A stretch of 64,000 nucleotides of DNA from Burkholderia mayonis (GTDB taxonomy: Bacteria > Pseudomonadota > Gammaproteobacteria > Burkholderiales > Burkholderiaceae), in contig NZ_CP013386.1 in NCBI RefSeq assembly GCF_001523745.2, positions 3,286,001 through 3,350,000 on the forward strand, written 5' to 3'. Position numbers and translations under genes: made by a program. The stretch's first letter is position 1; each line of letters starts with the position of its first letter. Below the pieces are notes generated by a model. The model was not told where the DNA came from. It ran no database searches and saw only the letters and a list, made by a program, of their open reading frames with translations. Below, piece after piece: positions 36,066 through 46,301 of the stretch.

Positions 36066-37654
36066 CCGATCACGCCATGAACCCGACTTCCGCCGCGCCG
36101 CGCCAAGCGCTGCCGCGCATCCTGCCCGTGATTCTCGCGGGCGGCTCCGGCACGCGCCTCTGGCCGCTGTCGCGCGAGCATCATCCGAAACAACTGATCG
36201 ATCTGATCGCCGACGAGTCGCCGCTGTCCGCGACCGCGCGCCGCCTCACGGGCATCGCGAACGCCGAGCTCGCCGACACGCTGCTGCTCGTCTGCGGCGA
36301 GCAGCATCGCTTCACGAGCGCCGCGCAAGTGAGCGCACGCGGCCTCAAGGCGCGCATCCTGCTCGAGCCGGCCGCACGCAACACGGCGCCCGCGCTCACG
36401 CTCGCCGCGCTCGAAGCGCTCGCGCATCACGGCGATCCGGTGCTCGCGGCGATGCCCGCCGATCATGCTGTGTCCGACACGCGCGCGTTCCAGGACACGA
36501 TCGCGCAAGCCGCGCGCTACGCGCAGGACGGCGCGATCGTCACGCTCGGCGTGCTGCCGCGCCGCGCGGAGACGGGCTACGGCTACATCAAGGTAGGCGC
36601 GCCGCTCGCGGATTCGCAGGGTGTCGAAGGCGGCCACGCGATCGACAGCTTCGTCGAGAAGCCGCATCAGGAGCTCGCGCAGCAATACCTGCAATCCGGC
36701 GACTACTGGTGGAACAGCGGCATCTTCGTCGTGCGCGCGTCGACGTGGCTCGCTGCGATCCGCGCGCTGCATCCGGACATGCATGCGGCATGCGAAGCCG
36801 CATGGCGCAACGGCACGACCGAAGGTTCGTTCTTCAAGGCGGACGCGGCGGAGTTCGCCGCCTGTCCGTCCGACTCGATCGACTACGCGGTGATGGAGCG
36901 GTTGACGGGCGCGCGCGAGCTCGACATTCCGGGCGTGATCGTCCCGCTCGCGGCCGGCTGGTCCGACGTCGGCTCGTGGGACGCGATCTGGGAACTGCTG
37001 CCGAAGGACGAAGCGGGCAACGTCGCGCGCGGCGACGTGCTGTTCGAAGGCACCGTGGACAGCTTCGCGCGCTCCGAGGGCCGGCTCGTCGCATGCGTCG
37101 GGCTGAAGGACGTGGTCGTCGTCGAGACGCCCGACGCCGTGCTCGTCGCGAACAAGCATCGCGTGCAGGACGTGAAGACCGTCGTCGCGCGCCTGAAGTC
37201 CGGGCAGCACGAGCAGGTGCGCGATCATCGCAAGGTGCAGCGCCCATGGGGCTCCTATGATTCGATCGATCGCGGCGAGCGCTTCCAGGTGAAGCGGATC
37301 GTCGTCGATCCGGGCAAGCAGCTGTCGCTGCAGATGCACTATCACCGCGCCGAGCACTGGATCGTCGTGCGCGGCACCGCGAAGGTCACGCGCGGCGACG
37401 AAACGTTCCTGCTGAGCGAGAACGAATCGACGTACATCGCGGTCGGCGCGGTTCACCGCCTGGAGAATCCGGGCAAGATTCCGCTCGAGATCATCGAGGT
37501 TCAATCGGGCGATTATCTCGGCGAAGACGACATTGTCCGATTCGACGACCGCTATGGCCGCGCGAGCGCGCAATCCATACCCGAAGCGGCGAAGCCGGCC
37601 GCAGCCGAGCTCGAGCCATCCGCCGAGCCCGCCCGCGCGCTCGGCGAGCACTGA
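36062..37654 (+). CDS. manC: Mannose-1-phosphate guanylyltransferase / mannose-6-phosphate isomerase
   Basis: Bifunctional 530-residue enzyme (ManC/BceA/AlgA type) making GDP-mannose. The N-terminal pyrophosphorylase signature is LAGGSGTRLWPLSREHHPKQ, with FVEKP near residue 195. The C-terminal cupin isomerase domain (from about 390) shows RPWGSYDSIDRGERFQVKRI, LQMHYHRAEHWIVVRGTAKV and VGAVHRLENPG, whose His/Glu bind metal. The extra C-terminal 45 residues are low-complexity. Supplies mannose donor for the GT4 enzymes of this locus. Confidence 0.96.
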   Translation: MTDHAMNPTSAAPRQALPRILPVILAGGSGTRLWPLSREHHPKQLIDLIADESPLSATARRLTGIANAELADTLLLVCGEQHRFTSAAQVSARGLKARILLEPAARNTAPALTLAALEALAHHGDPVLAAMPADHAVSDTRAFQDTIAQAARYAQDGAIVTLGVLPRRAETGYGYIKVGAPLADSQGVEGGHAIDSFVEKPHQELAQQYLQSGDYWWNSGIFVVRASTWLAAIRALHPDMHAACEAAWRNGTTEGSFFKADAAEFAACPSDSIDYAVMERLTGARELDIPGVIVPLAAGWSDVGSWDAIWELLPKDEAGNVARGDVLFEGTVDSFARSEGRLVACVGLKDVVVVETPDAVLVANKHRVQDVKTVVARLKSGQHEQVRDHRKVQRPWGSYDSIDRGERFQVKRIVVDPGKQLSLQMHYHRAEHWIVVRGTAKVTRGDETFLLSENESTYIAVGAVHRLENPGKIPLEIIEVQSGDYLGEDDIVRFDDRYGRASAQSIPEAAKPAAAELEPSAEPARALGEH

Positions 37655-37657
37655 CAA

Positions 37658-37678
37658 ACGCGGGCGGACCGCCCGCGT
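37658..37678 (+). terminator. GC hairpin between manC and the next glycosyltransferase
   Basis: ACGCGGGCGG (37658-37667) and CCGCCCGCGT (37669-37678) are fully complementary around one base, in the 32-base spacer. No T-run follows, so an RNA-stability or attenuation role is more likely than full termination. Confidence 0.4.
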
Positions 37679-37686
37679 CGTTTCGC

Positions 37687-38883
37687 ATGAAAGTACTCGT
37701 CATCAACGATTTCGCCCGCAAGGGCGGCGCCGAAGAGGTCTACCGGACATCGGTCGACGTGTTGCGTGCGCAGCCGGGCGTCGAAGTCGCGACGTTCGAC
37801 GAAAGCGCGTTCGGCGGCGCATCGAACGGCGCGGCGCGCGCATGGAACGCACCCGCCGCGCGCGCGCTCGCGGCCGTCCTCGGACGCGAGGCGCCGCAGC
37901 GCGTGCTCGTGCACAACTACCACAATCTGCTGTCGCCTTCCGTCGTGCCGGTGATCGCGCGCTACAAGCGGCGCGCCGGCTGTCGCGTGTACCTCACGTG
38001 CCACGACTATCACCTCGTCTTCTACAACCCGAACCTGTTGACCTATCCGGGCGGACGCGCGACGCCGCTGCCGCTCGACGCGCTCGCGCGCGGCACGCGG
38101 CTCTTCGAACGCGCGAGCCCGCGCGGCGCGCTGCACGACGCGATCAAGAAGCTGCATTGGCATGCGATCGATACGTTCGTCCAGCCGGCCGGCGTATTCG
38201 ACCTGCTGCTCTGCCCGAGCCCGTACATGCGCGACGCGCTCGCGCAGCGCGGCATCACGCGCACCGCGCTGCTGCACAATCCGGTCAGCACCGCGCTCAT
38301 GCCGCGCGAACCGAAATGCGTGAATCGCGAAAAGCTCGACCTCGCGTTCGTCGGCCGCATCGATCCCGAAAAGGGGCTCGACGAATTCCTCGATCTCGCG
38401 CGCGCGTCGCGCTTCGATCGCATCGCGAGCGTGACCGTTTACGGCGACGGCGGCCAGCGCGCGGCGCTCGAACGCAAGTACGCGGACCTGATCGCCGCGG
38501 GGCAGCTGCGCTTTGCCGGCCGCCTCGATCACGCGCAGCTCTTCGTCGCGCTGCGCGAGCACGATGCGCTCGTGCTGCCGTCGGTGTGGGCGGAGAACGC
38601 GCCGCTCGTGATCGTCGAGGCGGCGATGATCGGGCTGCCGGTGCTCGTCCACGACGTCGGCAGCCTGTCGAGCTTCGGCGACGAGATCGGCAACAAGATC
38701 CGCTACACGCGCAACGAGACGAGCCTCGCGCACGCGCTCGACGCGCTGCGCGCGCATCTGCGCGATCCGCCGCGCCGCTACGACTGGTTGTTCTACACGC
38801 GCCGGCATTACGCCGAGCGTCTGACCGCGTTGCTGCAACTGAGCGCCGACGAAATCCGGGAACTCGCGCCACAATGCGATTGA
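37687..38883 (+). CDS. GT4-type glycosyltransferase
   Basis: 398 residues, GT-B fold. Starts MKVLVINDFARKGGAEEVYR, has the donor-side AFVGRIDPEKGLDEFLDLAR and the glutamate motif in PSVWAENAPLVIVEAAMIGL. Cytosolic enzyme extending the lipid-linked glycan; sugar specificity not readable. Same operon as manC and the flippase. Confidence 0.92.
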   Translation: MKVLVINDFARKGGAEEVYRTSVDVLRAQPGVEVATFDESAFGGASNGAARAWNAPAARALAAVLGREAPQRVLVHNYHNLLSPSVVPVIARYKRRAGCRVYLTCHDYHLVFYNPNLLTYPGGRATPLPLDALARGTRLFERASPRGALHDAIKKLHWHAIDTFVQPAGVFDLLLCPSPYMRDALAQRGITRTALLHNPVSTALMPREPKCVNREKLDLAFVGRIDPEKGLDEFLDLARASRFDRIASVTVYGDGGQRAALERKYADLIAAGQLRFAGRLDHAQLFVALREHDALVLPSVWAENAPLVIVEAAMIGLPVLVHDVGSLSSFGDEIGNKIRYTRNETSLAHALDALRAHLRDPPRRYDWLFYTRRHYAERLTALLQLSADEIRELAPQCD

Positions 38884-38959
38884 TTGATCCGGTTCACTCC
38901 GGCGCGTGCGCCACGCGCGCACGCGCCAAGATGTCGCCCGTGCGACGCGAAGGCCACGC

Positions 38960-40228
38960 ATGACGACCGTCCGCAAGAACTTCCTGCTGCTGATGACGCT
39001 GCAGATCTCGACCTATGTCGTGCCGCTCGTCACGCTGCCGCTCCTCACGCGCGTGCTCGGGCCGGAAGCATACGGACAGTTGTCGCTCGTGCTCGCCGTC
39101 ATCACGTATTTCATCAATTTCACGAACTACAGCTTCGATCTGACCGCGACGCCGCGCGTCGCGCTCGCGCGCGACGATCTCGCCGCGCGTTCGAAGATCT
39201 TCTGGGCGACCTTCGCCGCGCAGGCCGCGATCACGGTGGCCGGCTTCGCGATTCTGCTCGGGCTCACGTTCACGATCGACCGCTTCGCGCTCGATCGCAC
39301 GCTGCTCGTCATCGGCTTCGGGATGACGGTCGGCGCCGCGCTCACGCCCGGCTGGTATTTTCAGGGCATCCAGAAGCTGCGCATCTACAGCATCACGCTG
39401 TTCGTGTGCCGCGCGCTCAGCGTGCCCGCGATGTATCTGCTCGTACGATCGCCTGCCGACCTGATCGATGCGGTCGCGATCAACGCCGCCGTGCCGCTCG
39501 TCTGCGGCGTGCTCGTGTTCGGCTATCTGATCGTGCAGCGCGAAGTCGAATTCGTGCGCATCGGCGCCGTCGACGTCGCCGCGTCGCTCAAGGGCGGCTG
39601 GCAGGTGTTTCTCGCGTCGACGTCGGTCGCGTTCTATGCGTCGACGAACACCGTGCTGCTCGGCTTCGTGTCGGGCAACGTCGCGGCGGGCTACTTCGCC
39701 GCCGGCGACAAGCTGATCCGCTCGGCGATCAGCCTGCTGCAGCCGCTGAAGGCGGCCGCGTATCCGCACGTCAGCTACCTGATGCATCACGCGCGCGAAG
39801 ACGCGATGTCGTTCCTGCGCAAGCTGCTCGTCGTGCAGGGCGCGATGGTGCTCGCGATTTCGCTGACGATCTTCGCGCTCGCGCCGCTTGCCGTGCATAT
39901 CCTGTACGGCCCGACCTACGAGCCGACCGTCGGCGTGCTGCGCTGCATGGCGTTCATTCCGTTCATGGCCGGCATGACCGATCTGTTCGGTGTACAAACG
40001 ATGCTGCCGCTCGGCATGAAGACCGCGTTCAGCCGCGTGCTGATTTCCTCCGGCGTGCTGAACGTCGCGCTGCTGCCGATCCTCGCGAAGTTCTTCGCCG
40101 AGCAGGGCGCGGCCGCCGCGGTGCTGATCGCCGAGACCACGGTCGCCGCGACGCTCGCGTACGTGCTGTACCGGCGCCGCGTGTCGATCTTCGCGCGCCC
40201 GGCGCCGCGGCCCGCCGCGGACGGCTGA
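38960..40228 (+). CDS. Oligosaccharide flippase (Wzx/RfbX type)
   Basis: 422 residues with about 12 hydrophobic helices, MATE/MOP-superfamily polysaccharide transporter. The signature start is LLMTLQISTYVVPLVTLPLL followed by TRVLGPEAYGQLSLVLAV, and LGFVSGNVAAGYFAAGDKLI lies mid-protein. Flips undecaprenyl-linked oligosaccharide to the periplasm. It is the last gene of the rightward manC operon. No Wzy-type polymerase is visible in the locus. Confidence 0.92.
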   Translation: MTTVRKNFLLLMTLQISTYVVPLVTLPLLTRVLGPEAYGQLSLVLAVITYFINFTNYSFDLTATPRVALARDDLAARSKIFWATFAAQAAITVAGFAILLGLTFTIDRFALDRTLLVIGFGMTVGAALTPGWYFQGIQKLRIYSITLFVCRALSVPAMYLLVRSPADLIDAVAINAAVPLVCGVLVFGYLIVQREVEFVRIGAVDVAASLKGGWQVFLASTSVAFYASTNTVLLGFVSGNVAAGYFAAGDKLIRSAISLLQPLKAAAYPHVSYLMHHAREDAMSFLRKLLVVQGAMVLAISLTIFALAPLAVHILYGPTYEPTVGVLRCMAFIPFMAGMTDLFGVQTMLPLGMKTAFSRVLISSGVLNVALLPILAKFFAEQGAAAAVLIAETTVAATLAYVLYRRRVSIFARPAPRPAADG

Positions 40229-40322
40229 CGGACGACGCTCGTCTGCGGCGCACGCGGCGCCCAGGTCCGTTCACGCGAACGGCGGGCTTGCGAACGCGCA
40301 TCGCCGGTCGCAATGACGGCCC

Positions 40323-42710
40323 CTACGAACACATCGCCTCGCTCCACGGAACGGGCCGGCCGATGTAATAGCCCTGCGCATAGTCGACGCCGAGCGCGGT
40401 GAGCTTTTGCAGCGTCGCCGCGCTGTCGACGTACTCGGCGATCGTCTTGCAGTTCATCGCGTGACCGATGTCGTTGATCGACGCGACGATGCCGAGGCTC
40501 GCCGCATCATCGTTCGCGATGTCCGTCACGAAGCTGCCATCGATCTTCAGATACTCGACCGGCAGTTGCTTCAGATAACTGAACGACGCCATCCCCGCAC
40601 CGAAATCGTCGAGCGCGAATCGGCAGCCGAGCGCTTTCAGTTCGTGCATGAAGCGCAGCGCGCCGGCCAGGTTCGCGATCGCGGCCGTCTCGGTGATCTC
40701 GAAGCAGATCAGCGCGGGCGCGACGCCCGTCCGCGCGAACTGGCCGAGCACGTAGCCGAGAAAGCGTTCATCGCCGATCGACATCCCGGACAGATTGATC
40801 GCGTATTCGGTGAAACGCCGGTACGGCGTGCGCGCGAGCGCGTCGAGCACGGTGCGCACGACCCAGCGGTCGATGTCGGTCACGAGCCCGTAGCGCTCGG
40901 CCGCGCGAATGAACAGGCCGGGCGGCGCAATGCCTTCGCGCGCGCCGAGCGTTCCCATCCGCAACAGCAGCTCGCCGCGGCTTGCATGCGGCAAGCCTGT
41001 CACGCCGTGCGTCGCCGTATCGATGATCGGCTGCACATACAGGCAGAAATCGTCGTATTCGAGCGCCTGCCTCACGCGCGCGCACCACGATACGTCGCTG
41101 ATGTGATGCGCGAGCTCGCGATCGAGCGGATCGGCAAGCTGCACGCGGTTGCGTCCGCGCGCTTTCGCGACGTCGCACGCAATGCCCGCGAGGCGCACCG
41201 CATCCTCGACGCGCCGCGCGCGTTCGGGCGTACCGAGCAGCGCGACGCCGACGCTCGCCGTCACCGAGAACGGCTGGCCGTCCCAGACGAACACGAAGCC
41301 GTCGACGCTCGCGCGCAGCCGCTCCGCCGCGCAAACGGCCGCCGCTTCGTCGCACGCGTCGAGCAGCACGCAGAATTCGTCGCCGCCGAGCCGGGCGACG
41401 ACGTCGCCCGACGCCGCGCACGCGACGAGGCGCGCGGCGAGCGCGGCGAGCATCGCGTCGCCCGCTCCATAGCCGCACGTGTCGTTGACGATCCGGAAGC
41501 GATCGAGATCGACGAACAGCAGCGCGACCGGTCCACGCGCGCCTCCCGCAAGCGCGAAATCGACGTGACGTTCGAATTCGGTGCGATTCGGCAGGCCGGT
41601 GAGCGGATCATGCGTCGTCTGCCACGCGAGACGACGCACGAACTCATGCTCGGTCGCGAGGCTCTTCAGCACGAGCACGCGGCCGCTGCCGCGCGTGCGC
41701 TCGGACGTCGGCGCGATCGACGACGCCGTCGCACGCACGGCGATCTCGCCGCCGTCCGTGCGATGCAGCATCACGTCGCAGCTTCCGCCGTCCTCGAGAT
41801 CGCCGAGCGACGCATCGGGCGATTCGGGTGAATCGGGCGGATCGGCCGCGTCGCCATTCGCGCGCGACAGCCTCAACGTCGTGATGAGCGGCCGCCCTCG
41901 GCAATCGTCGGCGAGCAGGCCGATCAGTCGCTCCGCGGCGGGATTCAGGCATTCGACGCGCCCCGCCCGGCCGGTGAAGATCACGCCGTCGCCGACGGCG
42001 ACGAGCGCCGCGCGAGTGCGCGCTTCGCTCATCGCGAGCGCGCCTTCCGCTTCGCCGAGGCGAAGCGCGAGCCGCCTGATCCGAAAGACAGGCAGCAGTG
42101 CGAGCACGATCATGCCGAGCAGGCCGAGTGCGAGCACGATGGCGGCCGGTTCGCGAAGCGTCGAATGGATCATGTCCGAATACGATTGCATGTGGGGGAC
42201 CGCCGCGGCGCCCGCATCGGACTGCCGAGGCATCGAATTCGAAACGGCGCGCGGCGCGACGTCGACGCCCACGCCGCGATCGAGCGCATCGGCCCACGCG
42301 GACAGCGCGACCTTGCACGCAAGCGCACGCCCGGACCGCCACGCAAGCAGTTCGTCCGACGCCGTCGCGTTCGCCATGCACGTCGCACCGCGTGCGCGCG
42401 TTTCGCGCGTGCCGATTCTGCCGAACACACGCTGGATCGCATCTAAGTCAGCCGCCGCGCCCATCGACGCCGCGCTCGGCAACGATGCCGCTCCGACACG
42501 ACCCGCGACGTCCATGCAGCGAAGCACGCGCGCGCCGATGCTCGCCGGTACCGCAAAATACGCATGGCCGCGCGCGATTTCGCGAAGCTCGACCGACAGC
42601 AGCGCCATACCGAGCAACACCGCCGTCAGCGCGGCCGCAATGGCCGAGCGCGCGCACCGAACGCGCCATGCGCCCGGACCGCCGGACAGTCGACTCGGAA
42701 CGGAAGCCAT
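40323..42710 (-). CDS. Membrane GGDEF/EAL (cyclic-di-GMP) protein with PAS domain
   Basis: 795 residues. One transmembrane helix near residue 20 and another near 195 bracket a periplasmic sensor region of about 150 residues. Then come a PAS domain (VAVGDGVIFTGRAGRVECLN), a GGDEF domain with intact RLGGDEFCVLL, and an EAL domain. In the latter the signature reads ELL (SRGELLLRM) rather than EAL, but the other catalytic segments are present: CFEITETAAI, ALDDFGAGMASFSYLKQLPV, KIDGSFV. It can plausibly make cyclic-di-GMP; phosphodiesterase activity is less certain. Converges on the flippase operon. Confidence 0.92.
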   Translation of the reverse strand: MASVPSRLSGGPGAWRVRCARSAIAAALTAVLLGMALLSVELREIARGHAYFAVPASIGARVLRCMDVAGRVGAASLPSAASMGAAADLDAIQRVFGRIGTRETRARGATCMANATASDELLAWRSGRALACKVALSAWADALDRGVGVDVAPRAVSNSMPRQSDAGAAAVPHMQSYSDMIHSTLREPAAIVLALGLLGMIVLALLPVFRIRRLALRLGEAEGALAMSEARTRAALVAVGDGVIFTGRAGRVECLNPAAERLIGLLADDCRGRPLITTLRLSRANGDAADPPDSPESPDASLGDLEDGGSCDVMLHRTDGGEIAVRATASSIAPTSERTRGSGRVLVLKSLATEHEFVRRLAWQTTHDPLTGLPNRTEFERHVDFALAGGARGPVALLFVDLDRFRIVNDTCGYGAGDAMLAALAARLVACAASGDVVARLGGDEFCVLLDACDEAAAVCAAERLRASVDGFVFVWDGQPFSVTASVGVALLGTPERARRVEDAVRLAGIACDVAKARGRNRVQLADPLDRELAHHISDVSWCARVRQALEYDDFCLYVQPIIDTATHGVTGLPHASRGELLLRMGTLGAREGIAPPGLFIRAAERYGLVTDIDRWVVRTVLDALARTPYRRFTEYAINLSGMSIGDERFLGYVLGQFARTGVAPALICFEITETAAIANLAGALRFMHELKALGCRFALDDFGAGMASFSYLKQLPVEYLKIDGSFVTDIANDDAASLGIVASINDIGHAMNCKTIAEYVDSAATLQKLTALGVDYAQGYYIGRPVPWSEAMCS

Positions 42711-43141
42711 CGATGCATCACCGAAAGCGGCAAGCCGCGATCATTTCGAGGGCGCGTTCTATTAATCGATCAATCTGAAATTCGGATGCCAAATCGATTT
42801 CAATTTTCGCCCATTCAATTTGATGCGATCATCCACGACATCAAGGCACGAGTGTGTGGGCTGGATGACGTAATTCATTTCGAATTAACCGGCGCTTCGC
42901 ACGGCGATCCATTTTTTCGTATCCGTCACGCCTGGCGCGCGGTTCCACTATGCATCCGATGAAAACGAATCGGAACGTTCCTGCCGCACTCGCATACGAA
43001 AATCATCGAATGAAATCGAAAATTAAAACATAAACCATTAAATTTCACTTCCGAATGCCGACGTTCCGGTTCAATTGATTCTCTATATTTGAAGTCGATC
43101 CGGTGAACGATTTTGATCGAAACAATCCGCTGCCGCCGCAT
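42711..43141. other. AT-rich spacer between the polysaccharide locus and the TOMM operon
   Basis: 431 bases. It carries the leftward promoter region of the GGDEF/EAL gene, with the near-palindrome ATTAATCGATCAAT at 42761-42774. No convincing gene or terminator was found here. Confidence 0.45.
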
Positions 43142-43915
43142 TCAGCCGCGGTAATTCGGATCGATCCGATCGACGATCCGCTGCAGCGCGTCGAACGCAT
43201 CCTGTCCCGCGCCGTAGCGCGGATCGAGGTTCAGCGAATCGCGCGCGCACGCTTCGAGGATCGGCGTGCCGATCTCGAGCGGCGCGCCGACCGCGTGTGT
43301 CGCGACCTGCACTTCGCATGCGCGATTGAGCAGCCACATCAGCGAGAACGCGTGTGCGAGCGTGCCGCCGATCGTAACCGGCCCGTGATTGCGCAGCAGC
43401 AGCACCGGACGCCCCGCCGCGCTGTCGACGATCCGCTTGCCTTCGTCGAGCCGCACGGTGATGCCTTCGAAATCGTGATAAGCGACCTTGCCGTGCAGTT
43501 GCGCCGCGTAGAAGTTCGAGAACGACAGTCCGTGCCGCGACGCGCAGACGGCCATCGTCGGCGTCGTGTGCACGTGCATCACGCAATGCGCGCCGGGCAG
43601 CGCCGCATGAATCGCCGCATGAAACGTGAAGCCGGCCGGATTGATCGGCCAGTCCGCATGGCCGATCGGATTGCCGTCGAGATCGATCTTCACGAGATTC
43701 GACGCGCAGACCTCGCGATAATGCAGCCCGAACGGATTGATCAGGAAGTGTGCGTCTTCGCCCGGCACGCGCAGCGAAATGTGGTTGTAGATCAGCTCGC
43801 TCCAGCCGAGATGATCGACGATCCGATACGCGGCCGCCAATTGAACGCGCGCTTGCCACTCCGCTTCGGCAAACCGCGACGGGCGGGCGAACGGCTGGTT
43901 CGGCGCGTGAGTCAT
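43142..43915 (-). CDS. Class II aldolase/adducin family protein
   Basis: 257 residues. Metal-binding histidines appear in HCVMHVHTTPTMAV, with a further conserved segment LLLRNHGPVTIG; N-terminal VDHLGWSELIYNHISLRVP is typical of the family. Members include fuculose-1-phosphate aldolase and many uncharacterised decarboxylase/dehydratase-like proteins. It is the last gene of the leftward TOMM operon, 101 bases after the YcaO gene; whether it modifies the peptide or is an unrelated passenger is unknown. Confidence 0.85.
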   Translation of the reverse strand: MTHAPNQPFARPSRFAEAEWQARVQLAAAYRIVDHLGWSELIYNHISLRVPGEDAHFLINPFGLHYREVCASNLVKIDLDGNPIGHADWPINPAGFTFHAAIHAALPGAHCVMHVHTTPTMAVCASRHGLSFSNFYAAQLHGKVAYHDFEGITVRLDEGKRIVDSAAGRPVLLLRNHGPVTIGGTLAHAFSLMWLLNRACEVQVATHAVGAPLEIGTPILEACARDSLNLDPRYGAGQDAFDALQRIVDRIDPNYRG

Positions 43916-44016
43916 GTCGTGCGCTCCTTGTCGAATGGAATCGATGCGAACGCGCCGCGCACGCGAACCGGGCGCGGCGCTCCTGATTCCGGCGGCCGAT
44001 GCCGCCGGACTCGCCG

Positions 44017-46269
44017 CTACAGAAACAGCAGCGCGCGATTGAGTGCGTCTTCGTCGCGCGGCTGCTCGCGCCAGCCTTCGAGGACAGGCACCGAATACAG
44101 CCGCTGCGCGCCGAAGCGCGGCCAGAAGTGGCAAAGGCCAGGCGCGATCACCTGCACGACCGGCAGGCCGATGTCGGGCCGCGTCTTGTCGACGACGAGC
44201 GTATCGATTCCCGCCGCCGACAGCCGTGCGACGCATCGCTCGATGTCGCCCTTCAGATCGGCGGCGGCGCTCGTCGCGCGCGCCGATGCGCGCGTCGGCG
44301 GCAGCGCGGCGTCGGGATGGAGGAACGCGTCGCTCGACAGCTTGTCGACGTCCCATGGCGGCGGCGCCGACGCGCCGACGTCGAGCAGCTGGTTCACTTC
44401 GGTGAGCGCGCGCTGCAGCGCGATCCGGCTGTCGAGATGGCAGCCGAAGCCGATCGAGAAGCGCCCCGTCGCGGCTTCGCGCGCGAGCGCGACGAAGACG
44501 GGAATGCGCAGGTCGTGCGTGATGTCGAGCGCCCACAGACGCCAGCCGAGCGATGCGTATTCGGCGACCAGCGCGTCGAAGTACGGATCGCCGAAGCTCG
44601 CGATGTCGATGCTCGGCCGGCAAAGTTCGTTGTACCACCAGATCGCGACCGCATCACGCTCGACGAGCTCCAGCAAACCTTGCAAGATCGCTTCCTCGAT
44701 GCACGCGCCCGCCGCGCAACCGTTCGGGTTGGGCACGCAATAGGCGGCCCCGCTCGTTGCGGGCGCTTCAGCATAGCAATAACCGAGCGGCACGAGCCGC
44801 CGCACGCCCGTCGCGATCGACCATGCGGGCGTCCAGTCGATCACACTGTGCGACGTGAAGCGCCGCGGCACCTGCTTGCGCGGATCATCGGTCGTCGCGT
44901 TGTGGCGCTCGCGCCGTTCGAACTGGCGATCGCTGTACTGCTGCAGCGCGTTGACGTCGATCGGCCCGCCGCCCGGCGGCGCCTGCGCGGACAGTTCCGC
45001 GAGACTGCCGCGCAGCGCCGCTTCGTCGCCCTGATAAACGCCGCTGAACCGTTCGAGCGCCTCGGCGAGCGCGCTCGCGCGCGCCTGCGCGTCGCTCGCG
45101 CCCTTGCCCGAGCACAGCTTGTCGAACCGGTTCTCGCGCGGCGCGCTCTGTGGACACACCAGATAGCCCGCGACGTACACGTGCCGCATGCCGGCGTTGC
45201 GCCCCGGCATCGGATGCAGGTAGGCGATCGGGCCGCTCACCGGAGAAATCAGATGTCCGTAGCGTTTGAAGAGTTCGCCCGCGGCGAGCGTCCGATAGCC
45301 GCCTTCGCGACGCGCGCCCTCGCCCGCGTCCGCCACGGCGAGCGTCACCGGACGCTCGGCCTGCTCGCGCATCCACGCCGGATTTCCGCAGCGCGGGCAT
45401 TGCGGCCGCCGGACCACGCGATGCGCGGCGGTCGCGAGCGTATCGATGCGCAGCGACACGATGTGCGTGCCCGCATGACGACGACGCTGCGCATTCACCG
45501 CGAGCTGCTCGACGAACGATGCGACGAGTGCCGCGACGGCGGCGGCGCTCGCGCGGCTGTGCACGGGCGGCAGACGCGCCGCGTCGCTGCCGTGCATGCG
45601 TGCGAGCAGCGCTTCGACCGGACGGTTGAGCGCCGTCCAGTAGCGCACGCATTCGATGCAAGGCGGCGCATCGGCCGCGCCGGGCGATGCCGCGAGCGGG
45701 CCGATCAACGGCCCGAGCAGCGGCTCCACGCGACCGGGGGCGACGACGAAGAGCGCGCCGCCTCGCGCGGCCGCGCGTTCGGCGGCATCGATCAATTCGG
45801 CGCGGTCGTATCCGTCGGTCAATGCGATCGTCATCGGCGCATCCGGCGCGACGTCGATCCCGCACGCGGCGAACGCATCGCGCTGCGCACGCGGATCCAC
45901 GCCGAACGCTTCGACGGCGACCGCGAGCCGCGATGCGATGCCGCTCGCCGCATCGCCGTCGACGCCCGTACGCTCGAAGAAGCCGATCGCGGCGTCGCGC
46001 TCGCTCGGCGCGTCGGCGCGCGCGTAGCCGCGCCGCACGAGATGATCGAGCGCGGCGAGCACCTCCCATTCTGAAAACCGCACGGCCAGCGTCGCGAATG
46101 TCTGCGCGATCGTCAGGCCGTCGCGGATGCACGCGGCCAGTGCGGGAAACACGTCGCCCGGCAGCACCGAGCGTCTGAATTCGTCCACCACGTACAACGC
46201 GCCGGGACCGGCGTCGCGCACCAGCAGATGCGGCTTGAAACGCAGTACGCGCGAGAAGTCTTCGAGCAT
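44017..46269 (-). CDS. TOMM cyclodehydratase: fused leader-binding (RRE/E1-like) and YcaO protein
   Basis: 750 residues. The N-terminal 90 form a winged-helix RiPP recognition element (RFKPHLLVRDAGPGALYVVD). An E1/ocin-ThiF-like part follows, with CIEC (near 205) and CPRC (near 290) as a likely structural zinc site. The C-terminal half is YcaO: SGKGASDAQARASALAEALE supplies the Sx3ExxE ATP/Mg motif, and EEAILQGLLELVERDAVAIW the second Glu cluster. YcaO enzymes use ATP to cyclise Cys/Ser/Thr of a precursor peptide to azolines. ATG at 46267-46269 has GGGG just upstream; an in-frame GTG is at 46275. It lies downstream of both precursor genes. Confidence 0.93.
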   Translation of the reverse strand: MLEDFSRVLRFKPHLLVRDAGPGALYVVDEFRRSVLPGDVFPALAACIRDGLTIAQTFATLAVRFSEWEVLAALDHLVRRGYARADAPSERDAAIGFFERTGVDGDAASGIASRLAVAVEAFGVDPRAQRDAFAACGIDVAPDAPMTIALTDGYDRAELIDAAERAAARGGALFVVAPGRVEPLLGPLIGPLAASPGAADAPPCIECVRYWTALNRPVEALLARMHGSDAARLPPVHSRASAAAVAALVASFVEQLAVNAQRRRHAGTHIVSLRIDTLATAAHRVVRRPQCPRCGNPAWMREQAERPVTLAVADAGEGARREGGYRTLAAGELFKRYGHLISPVSGPIAYLHPMPGRNAGMRHVYVAGYLVCPQSAPRENRFDKLCSGKGASDAQARASALAEALERFSGVYQGDEAALRGSLAELSAQAPPGGGPIDVNALQQYSDRQFERRERHNATTDDPRKQVPRRFTSHSVIDWTPAWSIATGVRRLVPLGYCYAEAPATSGAAYCVPNPNGCAAGACIEEAILQGLLELVERDAVAIWWYNELCRPSIDIASFGDPYFDALVAEYASLGWRLWALDITHDLRIPVFVALAREAATGRFSIGFGCHLDSRIALQRALTEVNQLLDVGASAPPPWDVDKLSSDAFLHPDAALPPTRASARATSAAADLKGDIERCVARLSAAGIDTLVVDKTRPDIGLPVVQVIAPGLCHFWPRFGAQRLYSVPVLEGWREQPRDEDALNRALLFL

Positions 46270-46301
46270 CGTCACCCCGTATCGGATACCGCGATCGGAA
46301 T

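Noticed and set aside
42786..42962. Possible 58-residue protein in the AT-rich spacer
   Set aside because: No ribosome site, AT-rich codons unlike its neighbours, no recognisable motif.
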